From Streptomyces sp. NBC_00190 (GTDB taxonomy: Bacteria; Actinomycetota; Actinomycetes; Streptomycetales; Streptomycetaceae), in the NCBI RefSeq assembly GCF_036203305.1, contig NZ_CP108131.1, forward strand, positions 7,006,001-7,070,000: a stretch of 64,000 bases of DNA, read 5' to 3'. Of this stretch, positions 7,829 to 16,365 are shown piece by piece. Each line of letters opens with the position of its first letter. The stretch's first letter is position 1. The notes under the pieces were generated by a model. It was not told the origin of the DNA and ran no database searches. It saw nothing but the letters and a program-made list of their open reading frames with translations. The translations under genes were made by a program, and so were the position numbers.

Positions 7829-10309
7829 TCAGTCCGCCGCCGCCGCCGCGGCCGCGGCCGGGAGGGACGCGGCGATCCCGGCCGCCAGGCCGTACGGGTC
7901 CCCGCTCGGCCGGACCGGATGCCGGGTGGTCCGCCGGGCCCACTCCTCCTCGAAGGCGTGCCAGTCGATCGCGCGCGGCGCGGCCCGCCGGACCAGCGCC
8001 TCCTTCAGCGAGTCGAAGTACGCGTCCCACCTGGGGGCGTACAACTCCGAGATCAGGCCGCTCCATTCACGGTTCGCGTAGTCGTGCAGGAAGCCGCCCT
8101 CACTGGTGCCGCGCAGGCCCCACACACTGAGGATCGAGCGGGCGTCGTACTCGTACCGGTCCTGCTCGGCCCGGTCGGCGCCCGAGGAGCGGGCCCGGTC
8201 GAGCCAGCGGCCGAGCAGGAAGTTCGGGTCGCTGCCGGTGACCGCGTCCAGCTTCCGCTCCCCGTCCCGCCACTCGTCGGTCAGGTCGCGGAAGAGGGCC
8301 AGGTTCCCGGCCTCGTACGCCGCCCTGATCTTCGGGAGCAGTACCCGCGAGTGGTTGGCGAGCGCCTGCCGGGCGGTGTCCACGAGGTCGAACCGATAGG
8401 CGCTGGAGGTACGCAGCCGCGGATCCACCCTGAGCAGGTGGTCCAGTGCCCGGCGGACCGAACCGGCCGGATAGCGCACCGACTTGGGGCTCCAGTACGC
8501 CGCCCCGGCCGCGGTCAGGCTCGGCCGGGCGGTGAACAGGCTGTCCTGCGACTCCGACCACAGCCCCGACGAGGTGCTGTACGGGCCCTTGCGCAGCTCC
8601 TCCCACGCCGCCGCGGCCTCGGCGTCCGGCCGGCCGTAACGGCGGGCCGCGAAGCCGGCGAACCACCGGCGCTGGTCGATCGGCCCCGGCTCCCAGGCCA
8701 GGTCGGTGAACAGGTCGAAGGCGGCCGGATTGGTCCCGGTCGCCTCCGGCAGGTAGGCGATCCCGGTGAGCGCGCTGTTGCTCTTGGCGCGCCAGGGGCC
8801 GAAGCGCTCGATCCACACGGAGGTGTTCGCCCCGATGGTGGTGTGCCCGCCGAAGTTGTAGATGGTGCCCATCGCGTAGGGAGCGCCGCCCCAACGGGTT
8901 TCGCGGTCCAGCCGGTTGTACCGGTCCGACAGACCGTCCAGGATCAGCAGCTTCGAGGTGTCCACGCCGGCCAGGAGTTCCGCCGTCGGGTCGTCCTGCC
9001 AGCCGAGCACTGCCCACAGCGCGCCCGGGTGGGCGGCGTGCAGGGCGGCCTGGACCGCCCCCGCGGCGGACTTCACGTCCACCGGGCCCGTCCGGCCGCC
9101 CTCGTGCAGCGGGCTCATCCGGTACATCGTGCTGTCCCCGAACACCGCCCGCTGCTCCGCGTAGTACGCGGCGGCCAGCTTCCCGAACGCCGGTGAGGCC
9201 GGGTCCAGCCAGTCCGGCCGGTCGAAGCCCGCCCAGTCGCCCTGCGGCACGGTGGCCGAGTCCGGGTTGCGGGCGGCGAACTCCGGCGGCACGGTGCCGA
9301 AGTAGCCGGGCAGGACCGGGGTCATGCCGAGCCCGCGCAACTGGTCCGCGATCCGGCCGCCCAGCTCGGCGCGCTCGCGCATCAGCCGCTCCGAGACCGG
9401 GCCGCCGAAGCCGCTGAGGTTCTGCAGCAGCCACCAGCTCTGGTGGCCGGGGCCGGGGATCCACCGGCGCAGTTCCTCGGCGGAGTAGCCGAAGCCCTGG
9501 AGCGCCCGGTAGTACGGGTACTCGGCGCCGACCTGCACGAACACCTCGTTGATGCCGTGCAGGGCGAGCAGGTCGATCTGCCGCTGGTGCTCCTCGAAGG
9601 AGCGGTACGGGCCGGAGTACCCGTCGTCGGTGTCGTTGAGCGCGTACCGGTGCGGTACGAGCGCGCTGCGGGTGACCGGGGCCGGGACCTCCGGCAGTTC
9701 GGCGGGGAGCATGCCGATGCTGTCGCCGGGCCAGCCGATGTCGGCTCCGGCGACGTGCTGGAGGTACCAGCCGACACCGGTGAGCAGGGTGGCTCCGGTG
9801 CTGCCGCGCACGGTGATCGCGCCCGGCGTTCCGGAGACGGTGAAGGTGTCGGCGGCGGCCGCCGAGTCGGGCACGAGGGTGAACTGTCCTGCGTGGCGCG
9901 GCAGCAGCCGCTGCAGGGAGGCCCGCGCGGGCGCGACGTCGAAGGTCCGGGGGCGCGGCGCGGCCGGCGGCTGGGCGCCGCGCGCGCGGAGGCGTACGGG
10001 CAGGCCGGCCCGGCCGGGCCCGGCCGGGTGCGCGCCGTCCCGCGCGTCGCCGTGTACGTCGGCCCGTACGGGCGGCCGCGCGCCCGGGGCGGTGGCGCCG
10101 GGCGCGGGCCCCGCGCAGACCAGGGCGAGCAGCGCCGCGGGGAGGGCGGCGAGGGCGACCGGGCGGGGGACGGGCAGGCGCCCGCGTCGTGGTGCGGGCG
10201 CGGGCGCGCGCTTGAGCTCGGGGCCGGGGCGAGAGCCGGGGTCGGGGTTCGGGTCGGGCTCGGGCATTGGTCTCCGGTTCGGCGTCGGGTCCGGGTTCGG
10301 GTGCGTCAT
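7829..10309 (-). CDS. Secreted alpha-N-acetylglucosaminidase, GH89 (NAGLU-like)
   Basis: 826 residues, a normal GH89 length. A Pro/Asp-rich and then basic N-terminus precedes a hydrophobic segment (LAALPAALLALVCAG) that serves as signal or anchor; the ATG at 10267 is a possible shorter start. The body carries NAGLU hallmarks: a small N-terminal alpha/beta domain, then PHRYALNDTDDGYSGPY, HGINEVFVQVGAEYPYYRAL, WWLLQNLSGFGGP, GMTPVLPGYFGTVPPEF and MSPLHEGG, followed by the all-helical C-terminal domain. The family hydrolyses terminal alpha-N-acetylglucosamine from glycans. It starts 10 bp after the stop of the GH27 gene, so the two form an operon likely aimed at host or mucin-like glycans outside the cell. 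A strong hairpin follows. Confidence 0.93.
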   Translation of the reverse strand: MTHPNPDPTPNRRPMPEPDPNPDPGSRPGPELKRAPAPAPRRGRLPVPRPVALAALPAALLALVCAGPAPGATAPGARPPVRADVHGDARDGAHPAGPGRAGLPVRLRARGAQPPAAPRPRTFDVAPARASLQRLLPRHAGQFTLVPDSAAAADTFTVSGTPGAITVRGSTGATLLTGVGWYLQHVAGADIGWPGDSIGMLPAELPEVPAPVTRSALVPHRYALNDTDDGYSGPYRSFEEHQRQIDLLALHGINEVFVQVGAEYPYYRALQGFGYSAEELRRWIPGPGHQSWWLLQNLSGFGGPVSERLMRERAELGGRIADQLRGLGMTPVLPGYFGTVPPEFAARNPDSATVPQGDWAGFDRPDWLDPASPAFGKLAAAYYAEQRAVFGDSTMYRMSPLHEGGRTGPVDVKSAAGAVQAALHAAHPGALWAVLGWQDDPTAELLAGVDTSKLLILDGLSDRYNRLDRETRWGGAPYAMGTIYNFGGHTTIGANTSVWIERFGPWRAKSNSALTGIAYLPEATGTNPAAFDLFTDLAWEPGPIDQRRWFAGFAARRYGRPDAEAAAAWEELRKGPYSTSSGLWSESQDSLFTARPSLTAAGAAYWSPKSVRYPAGSVRRALDHLLRVDPRLRTSSAYRFDLVDTARQALANHSRVLLPKIRAAYEAGNLALFRDLTDEWRDGERKLDAVTGSDPNFLLGRWLDRARSSGADRAEQDRYEYDARSILSVWGLRGTSEGGFLHDYANREWSGLISELYAPRWDAYFDSLKEALVRRAAPRAIDWHAFEEEWARRTTRHPVRPSGDPYGLAAGIAASLPAAAAAAAAD

Positions 10310-10319
10310 CCGTCCGCCG

Positions 10320-12008
10320 TCAGACCGGCAGGGCCCAGGCCTGGTCGACCCGGTGGTCGCCGCAGGGGGCCAGCCGCAGCCGTGCGGCCGGGGCGTCCGG
10401 GGTGGCGGCCGCGGCCGGGGCCGTCAGGCACAGTCCGCTCGCCTCCTCGACGAGCGCCCCGTCGCGGCGGTGTGCCCAGCTCTGGCCCCGCTGCCCGGCC
10501 TCCGCGGGCGCGCAGTCCGCCAGCTCCACCAGGCCGTCCTCGCCGGCCGAGAGGCACTCGCCGGCCAGCCGCAGGCGCGCGTCGCCGCCCGCGCTCCACC
10601 GCTGGTCGGGGGCTCCGGTGCACGTCCCCATGACGACCGCGCCGACACCGGTGGTGTTGGCCCCGTCGGCGCACTTGGCGCCGTCACCGACGATCTGCCC
10701 GGTCGGCACGGCCTGGGCGCAGCCGCGCGGGGTGAGCCGCCAGACGGCCGTGTCGTGACCGGCCAGCCTCCCGGTCAACGTCTCGGAGACCTCCCGGCGT
10801 TGCCCGCTCCACAGGTCCCGCGCGTCGGCCGTGCAGGACGGCAGCCCGATCTCGTCGAGCGGCACGTTGATGTCGCGGGCGGCGCCCGAGCGGTTGAGCA
10901 CGGCCACCGCGCGGTCGCCGTTCGCGAGCGGCCGGACCAGGATCTCGAAGGTCGCGTTCGAGGAGACCACCGCTCCCTGACGGCCCATGGGGTCCTGGTC
11001 CAGCTCGATGAGCCGGGTGTTCCCGAGGGCGGCGAGCCCGCCCGGTGTCAGGTGGGAGACCTCGGAGGACAGGATGAAGGGGGCCGCCATCATGGCCCAC
11101 AGGGCGACCTGGCTGCGGCTCTCGGCGTCACTGAGTCCGGGGGCGCCCGCGATCAGGAAGTCGGGGTCGTTCCAGTTGCCGGGGCCCGCGTACCGGCCCA
11201 GCCAGCGGTTGTAGCCGTAGTTGCCCATCACCGAGCTCCACCGGGACGTGGCGGGGGTGGCGGGGTTGTACACCTTGATGTCCCGGCCCTCGCGCCACAG
11301 CTGGCCGGTCTCGCCGACCCACCCGAGGACCTTGTGCCAGTCGGAGCCGCCCCATTCACCCTGCTGGAAGTAGGCGGGCGCGGAGGCCGACAGCACCATG
11401 TCCCGGCCGCTCGCTCGCAGGGCCGAGGCGACGGCGTTGTACGCGTCCCGGTAGGCCTGTTCCTTCGTCCTGCCCTCCGGTACCCACAGGTTGCAGCCGT
11501 CCATCTTGACGTAGTCGACGTCCCAGGAGGCGAACTGCCGGGCGTCCTGCGCGTAGTGGTCCGCGCCGCCGCCCTGGGGGGCGCCGCTTCCCGGGTACTT
11601 CTCGCAGGTGAGGGAGCCGGCGTCCTGGTAGATGCCGAACTTCAGGCCCTTGGCGTGCAGGTGGTCGCCGAGCCAGGCCATGCCGTGCGGGAACTTCTCC
11701 TCGTCGACGACCAGCGCGCCCCGCGCGTCGCGGCTCTTGGTCATCCAGCAGTCGTCGACGGTCACCGTGTCGTAGCCCTTGGCGGCGAGCCCGGTGGACA
11801 CGAGCGCGTCGGCGTTCGCGACGACCTTGGCCTCGTCGATGTCGCACATGTAGTGCGCCCAGTTGTTCCAGCCCATGGGCGGGGTGAGTGCGAGCGGGGT
11901 GTCGGAGGTCGCGGTGGGCTCGGCCCCCGCCGGGGCGGGTGAGAGCGCCAGGGCGAACAGGGCGGCCGCGGTCAGACAGGGGAGCGAGGTGCGCAGGCGA
12001 GGCGGCAC
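10320..12008 (-). CDS. Secreted GH27 alpha-galactosidase with ricin-type lectin domain
   Basis: 562 residues with a signal peptide (residues ~1-29). GH27 features follow in order: LTPPMGWNNWAHYMCDID (~41-58), TVDDCW (~83-88), FGIYQDAGSLTCEKYPGS (~124-141), the nucleophile motif YVKMDGCN with Asp170, and LWREGRDI with the likely acid/base Asp243. WNDPDFLIAG and an Ig-like beta domain come next. The C-terminal ~140 residues contain QRWSAG and QAWALP motifs of a CBM13/ricin-B-type domain that would bind sugars. The activity is most likely alpha-galactosidase, though beta-L-arabinopyranosidase also occurs in GH27. It is first gene of an operon with GH89 and divergent from the TetR-type gene. Confidence 0.92.
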   Translation of the reverse strand: MPPRLRTSLPCLTAAALFALALSPAPAGAEPTATSDTPLALTPPMGWNNWAHYMCDIDEAKVVANADALVSTGLAAKGYDTVTVDDCWMTKSRDARGALVVDEEKFPHGMAWLGDHLHAKGLKFGIYQDAGSLTCEKYPGSGAPQGGGADHYAQDARQFASWDVDYVKMDGCNLWVPEGRTKEQAYRDAYNAVASALRASGRDMVLSASAPAYFQQGEWGGSDWHKVLGWVGETGQLWREGRDIKVYNPATPATSRWSSVMGNYGYNRWLGRYAGPGNWNDPDFLIAGAPGLSDAESRSQVALWAMMAAPFILSSEVSHLTPGGLAALGNTRLIELDQDPMGRQGAVVSSNATFEILVRPLANGDRAVAVLNRSGAARDINVPLDEIGLPSCTADARDLWSGQRREVSETLTGRLAGHDTAVWRLTPRGCAQAVPTGQIVGDGAKCADGANTTGVGAVVMGTCTGAPDQRWSAGGDARLRLAGECLSAGEDGLVELADCAPAEAGQRGQSWAHRRDGALVEEASGLCLTAPAAAATPDAPAARLRLAPCGDHRVDQAWALPV

Positions 12009-12150
12009 GGAGTCTCCTTGACGTGGACGTGGGGCAGTGGGGCAGTCGTGCGCCCAGTGCAGCGACGCGACTACCCGCTGTCAACGGAAGTCGATGAATA
12101 TCCGCCAATGACCAGCAATATGGCCGCAGTCGATGACGCACTAAGGGTGT

Positions 12151-12175
12151 GATACGGCGTATGTTACGGTGTATC
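12151..12175. promoter_or_regulatory. Palindromic operator upstream of TetR-type gene
   Basis: Two 11-bp arms, GATACGGCGTA and TACGGTGTATC, separated by TGT, match at 9 of 11 pairs when folded. The left half also holds the perfect palindrome ATACGGCGTAT. It ends 2 bp before the ATG at 12178, within the expected promoter or leader, and lies in the divergent region with the GH27 gene. This is the usual place for a TetR-family autoregulatory site. Confidence 0.6.
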
Positions 12176-12177
12176 TC

Positions 12178-12840
12178 ATGCCGAGGAGATCAGCCGCCCT
12201 GGACCGGGCCACCCCCGACGCGATCGCCGTCGCCGCCCTGCGCATCCTCGACGAGGAAGGGCCCGCCGCCCTGAGCTTCCGCGCCCTCGCCGACCGGCTC
12301 GACGTCTCCCACGCCACCGTCCAGCGCCGCTGCGCCGACCTCGCCGGACTGCTGGACCTCTGCACCGAGCACCTGGCCGCGCAGCTCCCCGACGTCCCCG
12401 CCGGAACGGACTGGGCGGACGCCGCCGAGCAGCGGTTCGGCGCGCTGTACCGGCTGCTCACCGCCCACCCCGGGCTGCTCGTCCTGCGCGGCGGCCGCCC
12501 CTGGCTCGGGCGGCAGCTGCTGGCCCGGCTCGTGGAACCCGCGCTCGCCGACAGCGTGGCCGCGGGGATGACCGCCGCCGAGGCGATGACCGTCTACCGC
12601 CGCATGTACCTGCTCACCCTGGGCAGCGCGGCCTTCGTGGACCACCGGGACCCGGCCGGAGCCACCGCCGCCTCCCGGGCGGCCCTGGCCGCGCTGGACC
12701 CGGCCGAGTTCCCGGTGCTCACGGGCGGGCTGGCCGACGTACTGCCGCCGCTGACGGACCACGAGGTGTACTACGGCGCCCTGCGCCAGCTGATCGAGGC
12801 CGCCCGGCCCGCCCGGCCGCCCGCCGGGCCCACCGCCTGA
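12178..12840 (+). CDS. TetR/AcrR-family transcriptional regulator
   Basis: 220 residues from the ATG at 12178; a GTG at 12169 is in frame but would overlap the operator. Residues ~8-55 form the TetR DNA-binding domain (AALRILDEEGPAALSFRALA then DRLDVSHATVQRRCADLAGL). The helical remainder is a ligand-binding and dimerisation domain resembling the TetR C-terminal class. It probably represses its own promoter through the 12151-12175 palindrome and perhaps the downstream dehydratase gene, which begins 14 bp after its stop. Control of the divergent GH27/GH89 operon is possible. The inducer is unknown. Confidence 0.88.
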   Translation: MPRRSAALDRATPDAIAVAALRILDEEGPAALSFRALADRLDVSHATVQRRCADLAGLLDLCTEHLAAQLPDVPAGTDWADAAEQRFGALYRLLTAHPGLLVLRGGRPWLGRQLLARLVEPALADSVAAGMTAAEAMTVYRRMYLLTLGSAAFVDHRDPAGATAASRAALAALDPAEFPVLTGGLADVLPPLTDHEVYYGALRQLIEAARPARPPAGPTA

Positions 12841-12854
12841 CGAGGAGACCGACC

Positions 12855-13796
12855 ATGCAACCGGAACAGCAGCTCGACTACGCCGCCGTACGCGCCGCCG
12901 CCGACCGGATCGCCGGAGCGGTACGCCCCGTCGCCGTGGCCCCGGCGGCCCAGGGCGTCTGGTACGCGCTGGAACACCTCCAGCACACCGGCTCCTTCAA
13001 GGCCCGCGGCGCGCGCAACTTCCTCGCCGCCCACCGCGAGGCCGGCACCCTCCCGGAGGCCGGCGTCACCATCGCCTCCGGCGGCAACGCGGGCCTCGCC
13101 TGCGCCTGGGCGGCCCGCGCGCAGTCCGTGCCCGCGACCGTGTTCCTGCCCGTGGGCGCCCCCCGGGTGAAGGTGGAACGGCTGCGCGGGTACGGGGCCG
13201 AGGTACGGCTCGTCGGCGACCGGTACGCCGAAGCGCTGGCCGCCTGCGAGGAGTTCGCCGCCGCGAGCGGAGCCCTGAGCAGCCACGCCTACGACCACCC
13301 GCTCATCGCGGCGGGCGCCGGGACCCTGCTCGACGAGGTCCGGGCCGCCCTGCCCGGGCTGGACACCGTGGTCGTAGCCGTCGGCGGCGGCGGACTGTTC
13401 GCCGGGGTCGCCACCGCCGCCCGTGAACACGGCGTACGGGTGGTCGCCGCCGAGCCGGAGAACTGCCGGGCCCTGAACGCGGCCCTGGCGGCGGGCCGCC
13501 CGGTCGACGTCGCCGTGGACTCCGTGGCCGCCGACTCCCTCGGGGCCACCCGGGTCTCCTGGGACGCGCTGGCCGCCGCGCAGGACGAGGCCGTGCGGTC
13601 GGTCCTGGTCCCGGACGGGGCGATCACGGCCGCCCGGCGCGCGCTCTGGGAGGAGCACCGGCTCGTGGTCGAGGCGGGCGCGGCCACCGCGCTGGCAGCG
13701 CTGCGCGACGCGTCGCGGCCGCTGGGCGAGCGGGTCGCCGTGATCCTCTGCGGGGCCAACACGGACCCCGCGGACCTGGTGGTCCCCGGGATCTGA
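12855..13796 (+). CDS. PLP-dependent threonine/serine dehydratase-like enzyme
   Basis: 313 residues of fold-type II PLP enzyme, near the usual length of catabolic threonine dehydratases without an ACT domain. The PLP-lysine motif GSFKARGA lies at ~residues 44-51, the substrate loop SGGNAG at ~75-80, and the glycine-rich phosphate-binding loop VGGGGL at ~175-180. The tail VILCGANTD matches the family's Cys/Ser region near the PLP ring nitrogen. It would deaminate threonine or serine to the 2-oxoacid, or racemise a related amino acid. A GAGGAG precedes the ATG at 12855. It follows the TetR gene by 14 bp, so co-transcription and control by that regulator are likely. Confidence 0.9.
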   Translation: MQPEQQLDYAAVRAAADRIAGAVRPVAVAPAAQGVWYALEHLQHTGSFKARGARNFLAAHREAGTLPEAGVTIASGGNAGLACAWAARAQSVPATVFLPVGAPRVKVERLRGYGAEVRLVGDRYAEALAACEEFAAASGALSSHAYDHPLIAAGAGTLLDEVRAALPGLDTVVVAVGGGGLFAGVATAAREHGVRVVAAEPENCRALNAALAAGRPVDVAVDSVAADSLGATRVSWDALAAAQDEAVRSVLVPDGAITAARRALWEEHRLVVEAGAATALAALRDASRPLGERVAVILCGANTDPADLVVPGI

Positions 13797-13931
13797 GCCC
13801 GGCCCGGACGGACGACGATCGTCGCGGCGGCCGACGACTTTCGAGGACAGCCCCGGGCCCGCCCGTTTGTGAGGGTTCGTAGTGTCCAGGCGACGGCCGC
13901 CGGACGCGACGAACGACACGGAGGAACGGGC

Positions 13932-14288
13932 GTGGCACAGCGCAAGGGTTGTCTGATCGGCTGCGGGGTGGCGCTGGTGCTGGGCATCGGCCTCGCCGCG
14001 GTCGCGGTCTTCGGCATTTACAAGTTCATGGACAAGACCCTGGTCGACCCCAAGGTCTACGAGGCCGTGAAGACCGGTGACCCGGAGAGCGAGGTCCGCG
14101 CCAAGCTCCCGTCGGGCGAGTCCCTCGCCAAGAGCGTCCTCAAGGAGGACGGTCCGGCCCAGCCGGAGGGCAGCACCTGCTCCTGGTACATGTCCAGCGG
14201 CGACCCCAAGAACGGCAAGGAGACGGTGCTGCGCTTCTGCTTCAAGGACGGCAAGCTCGCCGAGAAGGCCGAGTACCCGATGGAGTAG
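13932..14288 (+). CDS. Small single-pass membrane protein
   Basis: 118 residues from the GTG at 13932, with GGAGGA 6 bases upstream. The N-terminus reads MAQRKGCLIGCGVALVLGIG, a Cys-rich start leading into one transmembrane helix (~8-32). The outer part is hydrophilic, with two Cys near residues 79 and 102 that could pair as a disulfide outside the cell. I do not recognise a named family, although proteins with this KGCLIGCG start are common in Streptomyces. Function unknown. It is separated from the dehydratase by 135 bp. Confidence 0.72.
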   Translation: MAQRKGCLIGCGVALVLGIGLAAVAVFGIYKFMDKTLVDPKVYEAVKTGDPESEVRAKLPSGESLAKSVLKEDGPAQPEGSTCSWYMSSGDPKNGKETVLRFCFKDGKLAEKAEYPME

Positions 14289-14675
14289 GGCCGGTGCGCG
14301 TCCGCGGCCCGCGGCGGGGACACGGTCAAGCCAGGTGCTTGCATCCGGTACCCAGGTACGCCGTGCTGCACACTGCCCACCGAGGAGCGGCCCCTGCGGG
14401 TCGCGGAGTGGGACGCTCTGCTCGACGAGCGCCTGACGTGGCTGTCCCGGCCCGGGCGTCTGGGTGTGCGCCTTGAGCTGAGCGGCGGGCCGGGTGTCGA
14501 GGAACGAGTGCGTGAGCTCGTGGCACGCGAGGCCGGCTGCTGCTCGTTCTTCACCTTCACCGCTGCCGTCGAGGCGGGCTGCGACGACCTCACCGCCCGC
14601 GTCGGCAGTGCCTGCCGCCCGCTCCCCTTCACCGACCTCGCCGAGGAGAACCGCCATGCCGCACCCCGCTGCTGA
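14289..14675 (+). pseudogene. Decayed gene of the small CCSFF-type protein family
   Basis: An open frame without a plausible start encodes CCTLPTEERPLRVAEWDALL, later RVRELVAREAGCCSFFTFT. This matches small actinobacterial proteins usually encoded beside MerR-type regulators. The relatives start with Met just before the CxLP motif and end in a VPAAHVxVLDAL-type stretch. Here no ATG/GTG precedes CCTLP in frame. Near the end, VPAA appears in another frame (around 14608-14622) before the sequence returns to the first frame. This indicates loss of the start plus small frame shifts. No MerR gene is adjacent. Confidence 0.45.
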
Positions 14676-14735
14676 CCGGCGCCCCCGGCGCACCCCGAAA
14701 GGCCGCGGAGCTAAAGCGGTTTCGCGGTGCACCGG

Positions 14736-14750
14736 TAAAGCGCATTAGTC
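14736..14750. promoter_or_regulatory. LacI-like operator, copy 1
   Basis: TAAAGCGCATTAGTC, whose core TAAAGCGCATTA is a near-perfect palindrome around a central GCGC, typical of LacI-family operators in actinobacterial sugar operons. It is identical over 15 bp to the copy at 14841. Confidence 0.6.
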
Positions 14751-14838
14751 GGGTCGCCGTGAACCGTCGATAAGGAGTCACATCGTGACGGTTGGCCAGC
14801 TTCGTTATTGAATCGATATCACGGTCGACCACCTTTGA

Positions 14839-14854
14839 ACTAAAGCGCATTAGT
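14839..14854. promoter_or_regulatory. LacI-like operator, copy 2
   Basis: ACTAAAGCGCATTAGT is palindromic at all but one pair of positions. It starts 105 bp after copy 1, close to ten helical turns, and overlaps the likely promoter of the solute-binding-protein gene. No LacI gene lies in the window, so the regulator would act from elsewhere. Confidence 0.62.
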
Positions 14855-15030
14855 CCAGGTCGTGGCGGGTTGGATCAAGGCCCCCGGGGCCGGTGCGGCG
14901 CCGCCGCGCCATTCGGCACCCATGTGGCACCGGCCACCGCCGCTCCTGCCTCATTGACGAGGTCTTGCTTTCCGGCGACCGTGGGCACCGCCTCCGGCAA
15001 CGAGGCCGGACTTCTGCGAAGGCGGCGACG

Positions 15031-16365
15031 ATGACCCGTGCGAAACCGACCCGTATCGCCGTTGCCGCGTTGGCGGCCGGCGTCCTCCTCTCGACCGCCG
15101 CGTGTGGCATGGGCGGCGGCTCCGGGGATGTCGAGGAGGCCGCGAAGACCGGCAGAGTGGCGGGTGAGATCACCTTCCGCACGCTCCAGTTGAAGCCCAC
15201 GTTCACGGAGTACGTACAGGGCGTGATCGACGGCTTCGAGAAGAAGTACCCCGAGGTCAAGGTCACATGGGAGGACGTCCCGGGCGACGGCTACAACGAG
15301 AAGCTCGTCGCCGACGCCCAGGCCGGAGCCCTCCCGGACGTGGTCAACCTCTCCACCGACTCCTTCCAGCTCCTCGGCGACCGGGGCATGCTCGCCGACG
15401 TCGCCAAACTCGACGGCGCGGTCGCCCAGGAGTACGTGCCGGGCGCCTGGGAGCAGTTCAAACTCCCGGGCAGGGGCGACGGCGTGTACGCGTACCCCTG
15501 GTACGTGACCCCGGAGATCCTCACCTACAACAAGGAGCTCTTCGAGAAGGCGGGCCTGAACCCGGCCGAGCCGCCCACCAGCGTGGAGCAGTTCTTCGAC
15601 TACGCCGAGAAGATCGCCGCCTCGTCCGGCGGCCGGTACTCCGCCTTCATGGCCGACCCCAAGGGCCGGCTGCCCGGTGACTGGCAGAAGATGGGCGTAC
15701 CCCTCCTCGACGAGAAGCGCGAACGGTTCACCTTCGACACCGCCACGGCCGTCGCGTGGGTGGAGCGGATGAAGGACCTGTACGCCAAGGGCGCCATGCC
15801 CAAGGAGTCCCTGCTCAAGTCCGACGACATCAACCAGCTCTACGGCGGCGGAAAGCTCGTCTTCGGCCCCGGCTCCCCGGGCTTCGTCAAGGACATCAAG
15901 CGAAACGCCCCCCAGGTCTACGCCGGCACCCAGGTCGCGGGCGCCGTCACGGGCAAGCTCGGCCACATAGGCATCTACGCCCAGTGCCTCGGCATCAAGA
16001 AGGACACCAAGCACCTCGACGCGGCGACCGAGTTCGCCAAGTGGGTCACCAACGGTCCCAACCAGGTGGAGTTCTCGAAGAAGGCCACCATCTACCCCTC
16101 CAACGCCCGGGGCCTCGCCGACCCGTACTTCGCGGACAAGGGCGACGGCAGGGATGCGGAGACCCTCGCCCGCGCGGTCGGCGCCGAGCAGCTGAAGACC
16201 GCCGAGCTCGACGCCAACACCCCCGTCCAGTGGACCAACCAGGTGGGCGACGCCGTCGTACGCGAGGTGCAGAAGGCCATCAAGGGCGAACAGGATGCCC
16301 GCACGGCGGTGAAGAAGGCCCAGGAGGAGGCCAACAAGCTCCTCGCCGAAGCGGCGCGCAAGTGA
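15031..16365 (+). CDS. Sugar ABC transporter solute-binding lipoprotein (CUT1 family)
   Basis: 444 residues from the ATG at 15031. A lipoprotein signal precedes LSTAACG, with Cys ~28 as the anchor. The mature part is a typical family 1 extracellular binding protein: ITFRTLQLKPTF, YNEKLVADAQAGALPDVVNL (the AG-x-PDV motif), YAYPWYVTPEILTYNKELFE and a closing alpha-helical tail. It captures an oligosaccharide outside the membrane for the two permeases downstream. The operon ends in an alpha-mannosidase, so mannosides or N-glycan fragments are the likely cargo. It overlaps the next frame at a GTGA. The operon has no ATPase gene; a shared MsiK-type ATPase, as known in Streptomyces, is likely. Confidence 0.92.
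   Translation: MTRAKPTRIAVAALAAGVLLSTAACGMGGGSGDVEEAAKTGRVAGEITFRTLQLKPTFTEYVQGVIDGFEKKYPEVKVTWEDVPGDGYNEKLVADAQAGALPDVVNLSTDSFQLLGDRGMLADVAKLDGAVAQEYVPGAWEQFKLPGRGDGVYAYPWYVTPEILTYNKELFEKAGLNPAEPPTSVEQFFDYAEKIAASSGGRYSAFMADPKGRLPGDWQKMGVPLLDEKRERFTFDTATAVAWVERMKDLYAKGAMPKESLLKSDDINQLYGGGKLVFGPGSPGFVKDIKRNAPQVYAGTQVAGAVTGKLGHIGIYAQCLGIKKDTKHLDAATEFAKWVTNGPNQVEFSKKATIYPSNARGLADPYFADKGDGRDAETLARAVGAEQLKTAELDANTPVQWTNQVGDAVVREVQKAIKGEQDARTAVKKAQEEANKLLAEAARK

Larger units (their letters stand above)
14676..15030. other. Intergenic control region of the sugar ABC / mannosidase operon
   Basis: 355 bp without a convincing gene. It contains two exact copies of TAAAGCGCATTAGTC (14736 and 14841) and a weaker related element GCTAAAGCGGTTTCGC at 14710-14725. 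A TTGAAC at 14835 beside the second copy may be a -35 element. The rest of the stretch, up to the weak ribosome-binding site before 15031, shows nothing else. Confidence 0.6.

Noticed and set aside
7760..7829. A second stem near GATCAC...GTGATC and CCCCCGA...TCGGGGG as a riboswitch
   Set aside because: The pairing is broken and overlaps the end of the GH89 gene; the strong hairpin at 7721 explains termination and no riboswitch core is seen.
10320..12008. Suspected loss of the acid/base Asp in the GH27 enzyme
   Set aside because: The motif LWREGRDI with Asp243 was found in the expected place, so the active site looks complete.
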